64,000 bases of DNA from Riemerella anatipestifer (GTDB taxonomy: Bacteria > Bacteroidota > Bacteroidia > Flavobacteriales > Weeksellaceae): contig NZ_CP142016.1 in NCBI RefSeq assembly GCF_035666175.1, positions 1,302,001-1,366,000 of the forward strand. The letters run 5' to 3'. The translations under genes and the position numbers were made by a program. Below are positions 28,770-37,715 of this stretch, piece after piece (position 1 is the stretch's first letter; every line of letters starts with the position of its first letter). The notes below the pieces were generated by a model. That model saw only the letters and a list, made by a program, of their open reading frames with translations. It had not been told where the DNA came from and made no database searches.

Positions 28770-31235
28770 ATGAAAAAGTACAGCTATTTTTTAATTATAT
28801 TGGCACTTGCCGTTGCATGTTCTCCTAGAAAGAATACTTTTGTTAATAGGAATTATCAAAACTTTTATGCCTATTACAACACCCTATTTAACAGTAAAGA
28901 TGCTCTAGAAAATGAGCTAAATGCACGTAAAAACAAACATCAGGAGAATTTCTACCAACCTTACATTAAATTGCTCACTTTTGATAATGACCACGAAGTA
29001 GAAATTGAAAAAGGCACATCAGACACTCAAAGCGCCCCATTTGCGGCAGGAGCTTCCTCTATATCTTATGGCTCCCCTAATAGTAAAAAAGGAATGTCTG
29101 TTCTTGAAATATCAGAAGCTAAAGCATTAAAAACTATAGAACAACACTCTATGCTTTTCGATGGGAAAGAAAAAAATAAAAGAATATTTGAGGCTCAACT
29201 TATGCTTGCAAAGGCAAGAATGTACCAAGAGAAATATCTGGAAGCCTTAGATGCTCTTAATTATATTTTTTCTCATATGAAAGAGGACAAAAGATTGCCT
29301 CTCGCTAAAATATACGAAGCCAAGATTTTCTCTTTAATGAAAGACCATTACAAAGCCAACGAAATTTTTATGGCTTTAAAAGAGGAAAAGCTAAGCAAAA
29401 GTAATAAGAAATTACTAAGCCTTTTCTATGCAGAAAGTTTGCTTCAATCAGGGCAAAAAGAAGCTGCCGTAGAAGAATTAACCCAAGCCTATACTCTAAA
29501 TAAAAATAGAAACCTAAGAAGTCGTATCGCCTTTTTAAGAGGACAAATTTTATCTAAATTAGGACGCTACGAAGAAGCTAGAGAAAGCTTTGTAACCGCT
29601 TATCAAAAAGCGAATAATTTTGAATTTGAAGTAAAATCTCAAATAGAAATAGCCAAAACTTTCAACAATTCTAAAAAAGAAGACTACGAAGGTTTGAAAA
29701 CTTATTTAGAAAAGATATCCAAAAAAGGGACTTACGCTTCTAGAAAAAACGAGTTCTACTATGCATTAGGGCTTATGGCAATGAAAGCAGGGGAAGAGGA
29801 AGAAGCTAATAAGTTCTTCCAAAAGTCGTTGAAAGAAAAAGTTTCCGATGGACAAATACGAGGGCTTACCTACTATGAAATCGGAAAGAAATATTTAGAA
29901 AAAGAAGATTATCTAAGTGCTGGCGTTTATTACGACAGTGCAGTTACCCAAATGACTTATGCTCCTCAAAAAGAAGAATTAAAAACGCTTTCTACTGATA
30001 TTAAAAAAATATCTAAAAACTACTACCTCATCAAAAAGAACGATAGCATCTTGGCTCTTACCAAAATGAATGAGCAACAGAGACTTGCTTACTTTAACCA
30101 ACAAATAGAAAAACTAAAGGCTAAGGAAGCTAAAGAGGAAACTGAAAAACTAAAAGCCTCTAAAGAAAAAGAGTTTAAAGTAGCTGATTTTGCTTTGGAC
30201 AATACCTTTGGTACAAATAGCACGAGAGGATTTGCTGATTTTGGTACTTCGTCTAAGGGATTTTATTTTGATAATAGCACCACTATTTCTAAAGGACAAG
30301 CCAACTTTAAACAAGTTTGGGGAGCAAGAGCTCTCGCTGATAATTGGCGTTACTCATCAAAAACCACTTCTATAGAAGACCTCAAAAACGAAGCACTTGG
30401 TAAAACCGAAGTTAAAAACCCAAGAAGGTTTGAACCAGATTTTTACATAGAGAAAATTCCTACCAACGCCCAAGACATCGCTCAACTTAAGCAAGATAGA
30501 GATACAGCATCGCTAGGATTAGGTATGATGTACGAAAATATTTTTTCTAACACTAAACTTGCCACTAAAACATTATTTGACCTAGTAAACGCTCAGCCAA
30601 AAGAAGACATAAAACTTCAGGCATTGTATCAAATATTTTCTATTAACTACGAAAAAAATCCGCAAGAGGCAGAGAAAGCCAAAAACATTATTATTAGTGA
30701 GTTCCCTTACACTCATTATGCGGAATTTGTAAAAAATCCTAAGCGTGGAGGTTTAGGTGTAGCTTCGTCGGAAGTAGAGAGCATCTATAAACAAGCCTAC
30801 CAACTCTACACAGAAGAAAAATATGAGGACAGCAAAGCTCTTATAGAAAAAACAATAGAAGCCTATCCCAAAGATGCTCTAGTACCGAAGTTATCTTTGC
30901 TTAATGCATTTAATACAGGGAAAACAGTGGGAAAAGAAATCATGATTTTACAACTACAACAGATTGCTCTAAACTACGAAAAACTCCCCGAAGGCGAAAA
31001 AGCAAAACAAATGCTAGCTTATCTTAGTAGTGATTTAAAAACACCAACCGACGAACAAGGCAAGACAGCGCAGCCTAGTGTGAGTGTAGTGGTAACCGAC
31101 GAAACAGCGGAAGACCAAGGAGAGGAAGCCCCTAACCTCAATCTAGCCCCATCTACCACACCACCCAAAATTAACCTCAACGAACTTAGAAAACAAAAAT
31201 TACAAAAAGAAACTATCAAAGCTAATCCAAAATAG
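28770..31235 (+). CDS. porW: Type IX secretion lipoprotein PorW/SprE
   Basis: I start at 28770 (MKKYSYFLIILALAVACS) because this gives a lipoprotein signal with Cys at residue 17; the in-frame ATG 18 nt upstream would only lengthen the signal. The 821-aa protein then has FVNRNYQNFYAYYNTLFNSK and a long series of TPR-like helical repeats (about 130-440 and 560-740), a Lys/Glu-rich coil (about 445-475), and a Pro/Thr/Asn-rich tail. This layout fits SprE of gliding flavobacteria and PorW of Porphyromonas, needed for the type IX secretion system. It converges on tsaB with only 5 nt between the stop codons. Confidence 0.83.
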   Translation: MKKYSYFLIILALAVACSPRKNTFVNRNYQNFYAYYNTLFNSKDALENELNARKNKHQENFYQPYIKLLTFDNDHEVEIEKGTSDTQSAPFAAGASSISYGSPNSKKGMSVLEISEAKALKTIEQHSMLFDGKEKNKRIFEAQLMLAKARMYQEKYLEALDALNYIFSHMKEDKRLPLAKIYEAKIFSLMKDHYKANEIFMALKEEKLSKSNKKLLSLFYAESLLQSGQKEAAVEELTQAYTLNKNRNLRSRIAFLRGQILSKLGRYEEARESFVTAYQKANNFEFEVKSQIEIAKTFNNSKKEDYEGLKTYLEKISKKGTYASRKNEFYYALGLMAMKAGEEEEANKFFQKSLKEKVSDGQIRGLTYYEIGKKYLEKEDYLSAGVYYDSAVTQMTYAPQKEELKTLSTDIKKISKNYYLIKKNDSILALTKMNEQQRLAYFNQQIEKLKAKEAKEETEKLKASKEKEFKVADFALDNTFGTNSTRGFADFGTSSKGFYFDNSTTISKGQANFKQVWGARALADNWRYSSKTTSIEDLKNEALGKTEVKNPRRFEPDFYIEKIPTNAQDIAQLKQDRDTASLGLGMMYENIFSNTKLATKTLFDLVNAQPKEDIKLQALYQIFSINYEKNPQEAEKAKNIIISEFPYTHYAEFVKNPKRGGLGVASSEVESIYKQAYQLYTEEKYEDSKALIEKTIEAYPKDALVPKLSLLNAFNTGKTVGKEIMILQLQQIALNYEKLPEGEKAKQMLAYLSSDLKTPTDEQGKTAQPSVSVVVTDETAEDQGEEAPNLNLAPSTTPPKINLNELRKQKLQKETIKANPK

Positions 31236-31240
31236 GGAGT

Positions 31241-31915
31241 TTACTTTGCTTTTCGTTTTACGCCTTGAAAATCTTTTAAATAAAAAGGTTCAAAGTAGGC
31301 AACATCTTCCCATTCTTTGTTCATAGCCTTTTCTAAGGATTTCTTGATAAGGTATTCTGCCGAAGGGTAAACCTCTGCCTTGTAAGAAGCATTGGGTAAG
31401 TTTAAAATCGTTTGTGCTTTGGCCGCCCCATCTCCTACGAAAAGAATTTTGTGGTCTTTATAATCTTCAAACGAAAACTCATCTAGGATTTTGGCTTCCG
31501 TTTCCGAAACTACTGCCCCTGTTTTGCCATCAAATACCGAAGTATAAACTTCCATTCTTCTAGCATCAACCATAGGGATTATAAAATCAAACCCTTGATC
31601 TATAAAAGGTTCTACCATAGTTTCTAAAGAGTTTACAGCAATCAAAGGAATTTTAAGCCCATAGCAAAAACCCTTAGCCGAAGCCGCCCCTATCCTTAGC
31701 CCCGTGTAAGACCCCGGTCCCATACCTAACGACACAGCTTGTATGTCTTTTAACGTAAGCTCTGCTCCCTCCAAAGCCCACTCTACAAAAGTGTGCAGAC
31801 TCTCGCTCTGCTTATAGTTTTCGGATACTTCTTCACATAGGCAAAGCAGCTCTGCTCCTTTAGAGATAGCCACAGAACAATTTTTAGAAGAGGTCTCAAG
31901 GTGTAAAATAACCAT
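31241..31915 (-). CDS. tsaB: tRNA N6-threonylcarbamoyladenosine synthesis protein TsaB
   Basis: I choose the start at 31915 (MVILHLETSSKNCSVAIS), since TsaB proteins begin with this ILxIdTS strand; an ATG 21 nt upstream is possible. The 224-aa protein has the ASKHA fold signature and LGMGPGSYTGLRIGAASAKG, the TsaB hallmark. It forms the t6A37 complex with TsaD and TsaE, which modifies ANN-decoding tRNAs. It faces porW tail to tail. Confidence 0.94.
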   Translation of the reverse strand: MVILHLETSSKNCSVAISKGAELLCLCEEVSENYKQSESLHTFVEWALEGAELTLKDIQAVSLGMGPGSYTGLRIGAASAKGFCYGLKIPLIAVNSLETMVEPFIDQGFDFIIPMVDARRMEVYTSVFDGKTGAVVSETEAKILDEFSFEDYKDHKILFVGDGAAKAQTILNLPNASYKAEVYPSAEYLIKKSLEKAMNKEWEDVAYFEPFYLKDFQGVKRKAK

Positions 31916-31980
31916 CTGTAATTTTATTTTCTCCACAAAGGTAAGGAATTACAAGTACATTAATAAAAATCAATCTAAAT

Positions 31981-32493
31981 CTATCCTATATATACTAAGC
32001 AATTTTTAAGACTTTCATCTATACATTTATCATTTATTGGTCTTGCATTATTAGCTTTAGCTTTCAACTCTTCTACAAAGAAAGAAGTTTCAAAAAACTG
32101 ACGATGAATCCCCTTCAGCAAACTCATAAAATAATCTCTCCCCACTTTATTATTATGCAAATCCATTGCTTTTTCTAGTGGCTGGTTAGGGAAGAGTTCT
32201 TCGTGCAGATTGGTAAAAGTTTCACAAAATGCCAAAGCCTTCTGTGGAGAAGACACTTTACAACAATACATTAGTACTAAACAGTTCCAAAAGGCGTGGC
32301 GAAAGGCATTCCCTTTACCATTAGTACCTGCGGTGGTAGGATATTTCCTTTGGGCAATTCTGTATGCCTTTAAACTCGCATAGACAGCCAAAACAAAAAA
32401 TAGCGGTTGCCTTATAAATAATCCCAAAACCTGTACTATTTTTGGGAAAGATAATTGCCTAAAAGCACTTAAAAACAACAAAGGAGTTTTCAT
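31981..32493 (-). CDS. DUF6973-like protein
   Basis: The 170-aa protein has one hydrophobic segment (about 22-45), then GKGNAFRHAFWNCLVLMYC, FTNLHEELFPNQPLEKAMD and LHNNKVGRDYF. The spaced His, Asn, Glu and Asp residues look like a possible metal-binding site. I recognise the pattern as the DUF6973 family frequent in Flavobacteriia; its function is unknown. It lies upstream of tsaB on the same strand with a 65-nt gap, so it may be cotranscribed with it. Confidence 0.7.
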   Translation of the reverse strand: MKTPLLFLSAFRQLSFPKIVQVLGLFIRQPLFFVLAVYASLKAYRIAQRKYPTTAGTNGKGNAFRHAFWNCLVLMYCCKVSSPQKALAFCETFTNLHEELFPNQPLEKAMDLHNNKVGRDYFMSLLKGIHRQFFETSFFVEELKAKANNARPINDKCIDESLKNCLVYIG

Positions 32494-32516
32494 AATACAT
32501 TTAAATATTAAAAAAT

Positions 32517-32550
32517 AAACCTCGTTAATTTCTAAAAGTTAACGAGGTTT
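32517..32550 (-). terminator. Orphaned terminator hairpin, probably of accD
   Basis: A perfect 12-bp stem (32517-32528 with 32539-32550) with a 10-nt loop is followed, on the - strand, by a T-rich run (32505-32516). On that strand the nearest upstream native gene is accD, now 3 kb away because the IS complex has entered at the base of this stem: the duplicated target GAGGTTTA is its right arm plus one base. Confidence 0.75.
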
Positions 32551-32551
32551 A
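32544..32551. repeat. Left copy of the 8-bp target duplication
   Basis: GAGGTTTA here and at 35598-35605 bracket the whole IS complex. It fits the 7-9-bp duplications of the other ISRa1 copies. Confidence 0.88.
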
Positions 32552-33249
32552 ACCCGTTGTGCATTATGAAATGAAAAAAACAAGAGTTGTTTATTAGACT
32601 GAAAATCAGTATATTGTTTTTGCTATAAAACGATATAAATGAACAACTTAGAGCAAATATATGAAAGAATTTTGGAAGTTTTAGGACTTTTTTCAGAAAA
32701 TCAACTGATTAGTTATCAGAGAAGAACACCTAAAATGAGCGATTTAGAAGTCATAAGTCTTAATATTACTGCTGAATACTTGAGTATTGATAGCGAATTA
32801 CAGTTCTTTAGAAAATTGCCAAACTCTCTGATAAACAAAATTGAAAGAAGTGTTTACAATAAGCGAAAACGAAGACTATCCCTACAAACAGAGCAAATTA
32901 GACAGCGTATTTCGATGGAGTTCAATGAGTTTGAAGATATTTTTATCGTTGATAGCATGCCAATGAAAGTTTGTGAAAACGCTCGTTCTACTCGTTCAAA
33001 AATTTGTAAAGAGCAATCCTATTCTTCACCAACATATGGTTATTGTGCTTCACAGAAATTATATTTCTATGGCTATAAACTACACGCAGTATGTTCTTTA
33101 AATGGTGTGATTAAGAATTTTGATATAAGCCCTGCATCCGTTCACGACATCCACTATTTAAAAGATATTGGTGAGCAAATGCGAAACTGTACTTTAATTG
33201 GAGATAGAGGCTATTTATCAGCAAAAGTTCAAATAGATTTATTTAACTA

Positions 33250-34230
33250 ACTCGTTGTGCATTTTAAATAATACTGATTTTTAGATGATTTAATTTTCTT
33301 TGGAAGATAAATTTATTGATATATTGAATAACCGTTGCGGCGGTTATTTTACTGATTATCCTTGTTTTAAAGCCTTCAAAAGTTTTAGCATTGTTTCTTT
33401 TAATCATAAATTGGTCGCAAAGTTGAGAGAAAAATGTCTCAATTCGTTTTCGCTTTTTCTTGTACAATGAAAATTGAGGAATATAATCTTTCTGATTACT
33501 TCTCATTGGTGTATCTAATTTAATATTAGCATAGTTAAATAAATCTATTTGAACTTTTGCTGATAAATAGCCTCTATCTCCAATTAAAGTACAGTTTCGC
33601 ATTTGCTCACCAATATCTTTTAAATAGTGGATGTCGTGAACGGATGCAGGGCTTATATCAAAATTCTTAATCAACACCATTTAAAGAACATACTGCGTGT
33701 AGTTTATAGCCATAGAAATATAATTTCTGTGAAGCACAATAACCATATGTTGGTGAAGAATAGGATTGCTCTTTACAAATTTTTGAACGAGTAGAACGAG
33801 CGTTTTCACAAACTTTCATTGGCATGCTATCAACGATAAAAATATCTTCAAACTCATTGAACTCCATCGAAATACGTTGTCTAATTTGCTCTGTTTGTAG
33901 GGATAGTCTTCGTTTTCGCTTATTGTAAACACTTCTTTCAATTTTGTTTATCAGAGAGTTTGGCAATTTTCTAAATAACTGTAATTCGCTATCAATACTC
34001 AAGTATTCAGCAGTAATATTAAGACTTATGACTTCTAAATCGCTCATTTTAGGTGTTCTTCTCTGATAACTAATCAGTTGATTTTCTGAAAAAAGTCCTA
34101 AAACTTCCAAAATTCTTTCATATATTTGCTCTATGTTGTTCATTTATATCGTTTTATAGCAAAAACAATATACTGATTTTCAGTCTAATAAACAACTCTT
34201 GTTTTTTTCATTTCATAATGCACAACGGGT
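33250..34230 (-). mobile_element. ISRa1-like copy C, nested in copy B
   Basis: At 981 bp it is one base longer than the other copies because of an inserted A in the transposase gene. Its target duplication is 7 bp (TTAACTA) and lies inside the copy B transposase. Both terminal repeats are intact, so it could be mobilised in trans. Confidence 0.93.
33264..34143 (-). pseudogene. IS982-family transposase, copy C, frameshifted
   Basis: Compared with copies A, D, E and F, which read AATCACACCAT on the + strand, this copy reads AATCAACACCAT near 33673. The extra base shifts the frame after SLNGV (about residue 157), splitting the product into 158-aa and 138-aa parts between Asp105 and Asp189. Confidence 0.93.
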
Positions 34231-34519
34231 TTAACTATGCTAATATTAAATTAGATACACCAATGAGAAGTAATCAGAAAGATTATATTCCTCAATTTTC
34301 ATTGTACAAGAAAAAGCGAAAACGAATTGAGACATTTTTCTCTCAACTTTGCGACCAATTTATGATTAAAAGAAACTATGCTAAAACTTTTGAAGGCTTT
34401 AAAACAAGGATAATCAGTAAAATAACCGCCGCAACGGTTATTCAATATATCAATAAATTTATCTTCCAAAGAAAATTAAATCATCTAAAAATCAGTATTA
34501 TTTAAAATGCACAACGAGT

Positions 34520-34617
34520 TTAAAGCCGTGTTTCTCTAGAATAGTCTTAGCTTCTTTGGAGCGTCTTCCAGAACGACAGAAAAGTACAATATTCTGCGAA
34601 GAATTTAGCTTATCTAA
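34520..34617 (-). pseudogene. Fragment of a rhodanese-domain gene trapped between ISRa1 copies
   Basis: The 98-bp stretch between copies B and D reads openly on the - strand for 32 codons: LDKLNSSQ, then NIVLFCRSGRRSKEAKTILE, then KHGFK. CRSGRRS is a rhodanese active-site loop with the catalytic Cys, and the flanking parts match the fold. It resembles but is not a copy of the intact rhodanese at 52198 (which has CCASGMRS), so it comes from another gene. Confidence 0.85.
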
Positions 34618-35597
34618 ACTCGTTGTGCATTTTAAATAATACTGATTTTTAGATGATTTAATTTTCTTTGGAAGATAAATTTATTGATATATTGAATAAC
34701 CGTTGCGGCGGTTATTTTACTGATTATCCTTGTTTTAAAGCCTTCAAAAGTTTTAGCATTGTTTCTTTTAATCATAAATTGGTCGCAAAGTTGAGAGAAA
34801 AATGTCTCAATTCGTTTTCGCTTTTTCTTGTACAATGAAAATTGAGGAATATAATCTTTCTGATTACTTCTCATTGGTGTATCTAATTTAATATTAGCAT
34901 AGTTAAATAAATCTATTTGAACTTTTGCTGATAAATAGCCTCTATCTCCAATTAAAGTACAGTTTCGCATTTGCTCACCAATATCTTTTAAATAGTGGAT
35001 GTCGTGAACGGATGCAGGGCTTATATCAAAATTCTTAATCACACCATTTAAAGAACATACTGCGTGTAGTTTATAGCCATAGAAATATAATTTCTGTGAA
35101 GCACAATAACCATATGTTGGTGAAGAATAGGATTGCTCTTTACAAATTTTTGAACGAGTAGAACGAACGTTTTCACAAACTTTCATTGGCATGCTATCAA
35201 CGATAAAAATATCTTCAAACTCATTGAACTCCATCGAAATACGCTGTCTAATTTGCTCTGTTTGTAGGGATAGTCTTCGTTTTCGCTTATTGTAAACACT
35301 TCTTTCAATTTTGTTTATCAGAGAGTTTGGCAATTTTCTAAATAACTGTAATTCGCTATCAATACTCAAGTATTCAGCAGTAATATTAAGACTTATGACT
35401 TCTAAATCGCTCATTTTAGGTGTTCTTCTCTGATAACTAATCAGTTGATTTTCTGAAAAAAGTCCTAAAACTTCCAAAATTCTTTCATATATTTGCTCTA
35501 AGTTGTTCATTTATACCGTTTTATAGCAAAAACAATATACTGATTTTCAGTCTAATAAACAACTCTTGTTTTTTTCATTTCATAATGCACAACGGGT
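34618..35597 (-). mobile_element. ISRa1-like copy D
   Basis: An intact 980-bp element with left end ACTCGTTGTGCATT and right end AATGCACAACGGGT. It forms the right arm of the complex and abuts GAGGTTTA at 35598. Confidence 0.94.
34632..35510 (-). CDS. IS982-family transposase, copy D
   Basis: Full-length 292-aa transposase with Asp105, Asp189 and Glu235 present. It differs from the others by Val for Ala at residue 115 (ENVRS), and has MNNLEQ and NNAKT at the two sites that vary among copies. Confidence 0.95.
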   Translation of the reverse strand: MNNLEQIYERILEVLGLFSENQLISYQRRTPKMSDLEVISLNITAEYLSIDSELQLFRKLPNSLINKIERSVYNKRKRRLSLQTEQIRQRISMEFNEFEDIFIVDSMPMKVCENVRSTRSKICKEQSYSSPTYGYCASQKLYFYGYKLHAVCSLNGVIKNFDISPASVHDIHYLKDIGEQMRNCTLIGDRGYLSAKVQIDLFNYANIKLDTPMRSNQKDYIPQFSLYKKKRKRIETFFSQLCDQFMIKRNNAKTFEGFKTRIISKITAATVIQYINKFIFQRKLNHLKISII

Positions 35598-35605
35598 GAG
35601 GTTTA
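35598..35605. repeat. Right copy of the 8-bp target duplication
   Basis: GAGGTTTA, identical to 32544-32551, directly after the outer end of copy D. Confidence 0.88.
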
Positions 35606-35626
35606 TCAAAAATATAAACTCTAATT

Positions 35627-36478
35627 CTATTTATTCATTAGGAGATTCACGGTTTTAGAAACTAGTACTTTTGCTTCTTTTCTGTTTACTATGAAATCTA
35701 CAAATCCCTTTTCCTTTAAAAACTCTGAAGTTTGGAATCCTTCTGGCAAATCTCTTCCTATGGTTTCTTTAATAACTCTCGGTCCAGCAAAGCCGATTAG
35801 AGCTCCTGGTTCAGCCATGATTACATCTGCCGTCATCGCAAACGAAGCTGTAATTCCACCAAAAGTAGGGTCGGTAAGATAGGCAATGTAAGGCAATCCC
35901 GCTTCCGAAAGGTGTACCAGCTTAGCTTGTACCTTCGCCATTTGCATTAGAGAGTGTGCTGCTTCTTGCATTCTTGCACCTCCCGACTGACAAATAAGCA
36001 CATACGGAAGTTTATTTTTAATAGCGTAATCTATCGCTCTAGTAATTTTCTCCCCCATTACAGAACCTAAAGACCCTCCAATAAAAGCGAAATCCATACA
36101 AGAAACCACCATCTCCGTACCGTTTACTTTACCCACTGCATTTCGGATAGAATCGGTAAGTTTAGTCTTAGCTTTAGCTTCCTTAAGACGGTCGGTATAA
36201 GGTTTAGTATCTTTAAATTTAAGGATATCCACACTTTCTACCTTAGCGTCTAACTCCTTAAATTTACCCTCATCAAAAAGAATATCATAATACTCTTTAC
36301 TTCCTATCCTTACATGGAAACCATCCTCTGGAGATACAAACTGATTGGCCTTAAGCTCATCATATTCTATAATTTTCCCTGTAGGTGTTTTGTGCCAAAA
36401 CCCTTTAGGAATGTCTTTTTTCTCCTCTGTAGAAGTCGTAATATTTTTAGCCTTTCTTCTGAACCAATCAAATGCCAT
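35627..36478 (-). CDS. accD: Acetyl-CoA carboxylase carboxyltransferase subunit beta
   Basis: The 283-aa protein has the crotonase-like carboxyltransferase core: [52 protein letters not shown] and [13 protein letters not shown]. With AccA it transfers carboxyl from biotin to acetyl-CoA in fatty-acid synthesis. The N-terminal zinc ribbon of E. coli AccD (CPxC and CPxC) has lost all four Cys: the region reads [13 protein letters not shown] and [13 protein letters not shown] recall the same loss in other flavobacterial AccD, so it is probably a lineage trait. Its downstream terminator has been displaced by the IS complex. Confidence 0.95.
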   Translation of the reverse strand: MAFDWFRRKAKNITTSTEEKKDIPKGFWHKTPTGKIIEYDELKANQFVSPEDGFHVRIGSKEYYDILFDEGKFKELDAKVESVDILKFKDTKPYTDRLKEAKAKTKLTDSIRNAVGKVNGTEMVVSCMDFAFIGGSLGSVMGEKITRAIDYAIKNKLPYVLICQSGGARMQEAAHSLMQMAKVQAKLVHLSEAGLPYIAYLTDPTFGGITASFAMTADVIMAEPGALIGFAGPRVIKETIGRDLPEGFQTSEFLKEKGFVDFIVNRKEAKVLVSKTVNLLMNK

Positions 36479-36513
36479 AAGCGTTTTGTTTAAATTAAGT
36501 TTGATTTCATAAC

Positions 36514-36558
36514 ACCGTGTAGGAGTGTTTAATCATATCATTTACATTCCTACACGGT
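36514..36558 (-). other. Hairpin in the accD leader
   Basis: Fourteen-bp arms (36514-36527 and 36545-36558, one G-T mismatch) lie between fba and accD, 35 nt before the accD start. There is no T-run in the direction of transcription, so a leader structure or a weak attenuator is more likely than a terminator of fba. Confidence 0.5.
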
Positions 36559-36571
36559 AAAATTAATGTTG

Positions 36572-36579
36572 CAAAAATA
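36572..36579 (-). promoter_or_regulatory. -7 element upstream of accD
   Basis: CAAAAATA reads TATTTTTG on the - strand, fitting TAnnTTTG. The transcript would carry the hairpin at 36514-36558. The -33 box is not clear. Confidence 0.45.
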
Positions 36580-36589
36580 CAAGATTTTT

Positions 36590-37660
36590 TTATTTCAATG
36601 TATTAACATTGTTTAAATCTTCAAATGCTTGTTCTAGACGACTTCTGAAAGTTTCTTCTCCTTTTCTTAGCCAAACTCTAGGATCGTAGAATTTCTTGTT
36701 AGGAACATCGTCTCCCTCAGGGTTTCCTATTTGAGTTCTTAGATACTCTACTTTATTTAACATATAATCTCTAATACCTTCGGTGTAAGCGAACTGAAGG
36801 TCAGTATCAATATTCATTTTGATAACACCATAGTCTATAGCCTCTCTTATTTCTTCTAAAGAAGACCCAGACCCTCCGTGGAATACAAAGTTAATTGGCT
36901 TTTCTACTGTACCAAATTTCTCTTGTACATATTTTTGTGAGTTTAATAAAATCTCTGGGGTTAATTTCACATTACCTGGCTTATACACACCGTGTACGTT
37001 ACCAAATGCTGCTGCGATAGTGAATTTATCAGAAATTTGCTTTAAGATTTCGTAAGTATAAGCCACATCTTCTGGCTGAGTGTATAGCTTAGAGTTATCT
37101 ACATCGGTATTATCTACCCCATCTTCTTCTCCTCCTGTAACGCCTATTTCTACCTCTAGCGTCATATCCATTTTAGCCATTCTTTCGAAATACTTAGCTG
37201 ATATTTCTAAGTTTTCTTCCAATGTTTCTTCAGAAAGGTCTAACATATGAGAAGAGTAAAGCGACTTACCATTGGCTTTATAAAACGCCTCTCCAGCATC
37301 TAATAGACCATCTATCCAAGGTAATAATTTCTTAGCACAGTGGTCTGTATGAAGAATAACTGTAGCACCGTAAGCCTCTGCCAAAGTGTGGATATGCTTA
37401 GCACCTGCTACCGCTCCTAAGATAGCTGCTTTTTGTCCATCATTACTAAGACCTTTACCTGCGTTATATACTGCACCACCGTTAGAAAACTGAATGATTA
37501 CGGGTGCATTAAGCTTAGCTGCTGTCTCCATAGTAGCGTTGATGTTACTAGAACCAATAACATTAACCGCTGGTAAAGCAAATTTATTTTCTTTAGCGTA
37601 CTGAAAAATCTCGCTAACCATTGAACCTGTGGCAACTCCTGCCGGAAAAAGTTTACTCAT
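36590..37660 (-). CDS. fbaA: Fructose-bisphosphate aldolase, class II
   Basis: The 356-aa protein has the class II zinc site and signature: ATVILHTDHCAKKLLPW (catalytic Asp and zinc His), LEVEIGVTGGEEDGVDN, AFGNVHGVYKPGNVKL and VFHGGSGSSLEEI. It cleaves fructose 1,6-bisphosphate in glycolysis and acts in reverse in gluconeogenesis. It lies between nadK (upstream, 55 nt) and accD on the - strand. Confidence 0.97.
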   Translation of the reverse strand: MSKLFPAGVATGSMVSEIFQYAKENKFALPAVNVIGSSNINATMETAAKLNAPVIIQFSNGGAVYNAGKGLSNDGQKAAILGAVAGAKHIHTLAEAYGATVILHTDHCAKKLLPWIDGLLDAGEAFYKANGKSLYSSHMLDLSEETLEENLEISAKYFERMAKMDMTLEVEIGVTGGEEDGVDNTDVDNSKLYTQPEDVAYTYEILKQISDKFTIAAAFGNVHGVYKPGNVKLTPEILLNSQKYVQEKFGTVEKPINFVFHGGSGSSLEEIREAIDYGVIKMNIDTDLQFAYTEGIRDYMLNKVEYLRTQIGNPEGDDVPNKKFYDPRVWLRKGEETFRSRLEQAFEDLNNVNTLK

Positions 37661-37715
37661 AGTGTAATGTTTTTACTTTTAATTACTGATTTATTTTTAA
37701 TTACTTTTCAACTTG

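Larger units (their letters stand above)
32639..34505 (+). pseudogene. IS982-family transposase, copy B, split by copy C
   Basis: The first 203 codons (to IDLFN) run from 32639 up to the insertion, where copy C supplies an early stop. The last 90 or so codons resume at 34231 (YANIKLD onwards). Catalytic Glu235 is on the far side, so the product is dead. It has one other change, Phe for Leu at about residue 56 (ELQFF). Confidence 0.93.
32552..34519 (+). mobile_element. ISRa1-like copy B, interrupted by copy C
   Basis: The left end is ACCCGTTGTGCATT and the right end reads AATGCACAACGAGT. Removing copy C and one 7-bp duplication (TTAACTA at 33243-33249 and 34231-34237) restores a normal 980-bp element. 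Confidence 0.93.
32552..35597. mobile_element. Composite ISRa1 transposon-like complex
   Basis: In order this contains ISRa1-B (+), interrupted by ISRa1-C (-), a 98-bp rhodanese gene fragment, and ISRa1-D (-). B and D are in opposite orientation with their ACCCG ends outermost. The outer ends share an 8-bp duplication (GAGGTTTA), whereas the inner ends of B and D do not match it, so B, the fragment and D seem to have entered as one unit. C came later, since its own 7-bp duplication lies within B. Confidence 0.8.

Noticed and set aside
33264..34143. Programmed frameshift in ISRa1 copy C
   Set aside because: The other copies encode the transposase in one frame and lack the extra A; IS982 elements do not use frameshifting, so this is a mutation.
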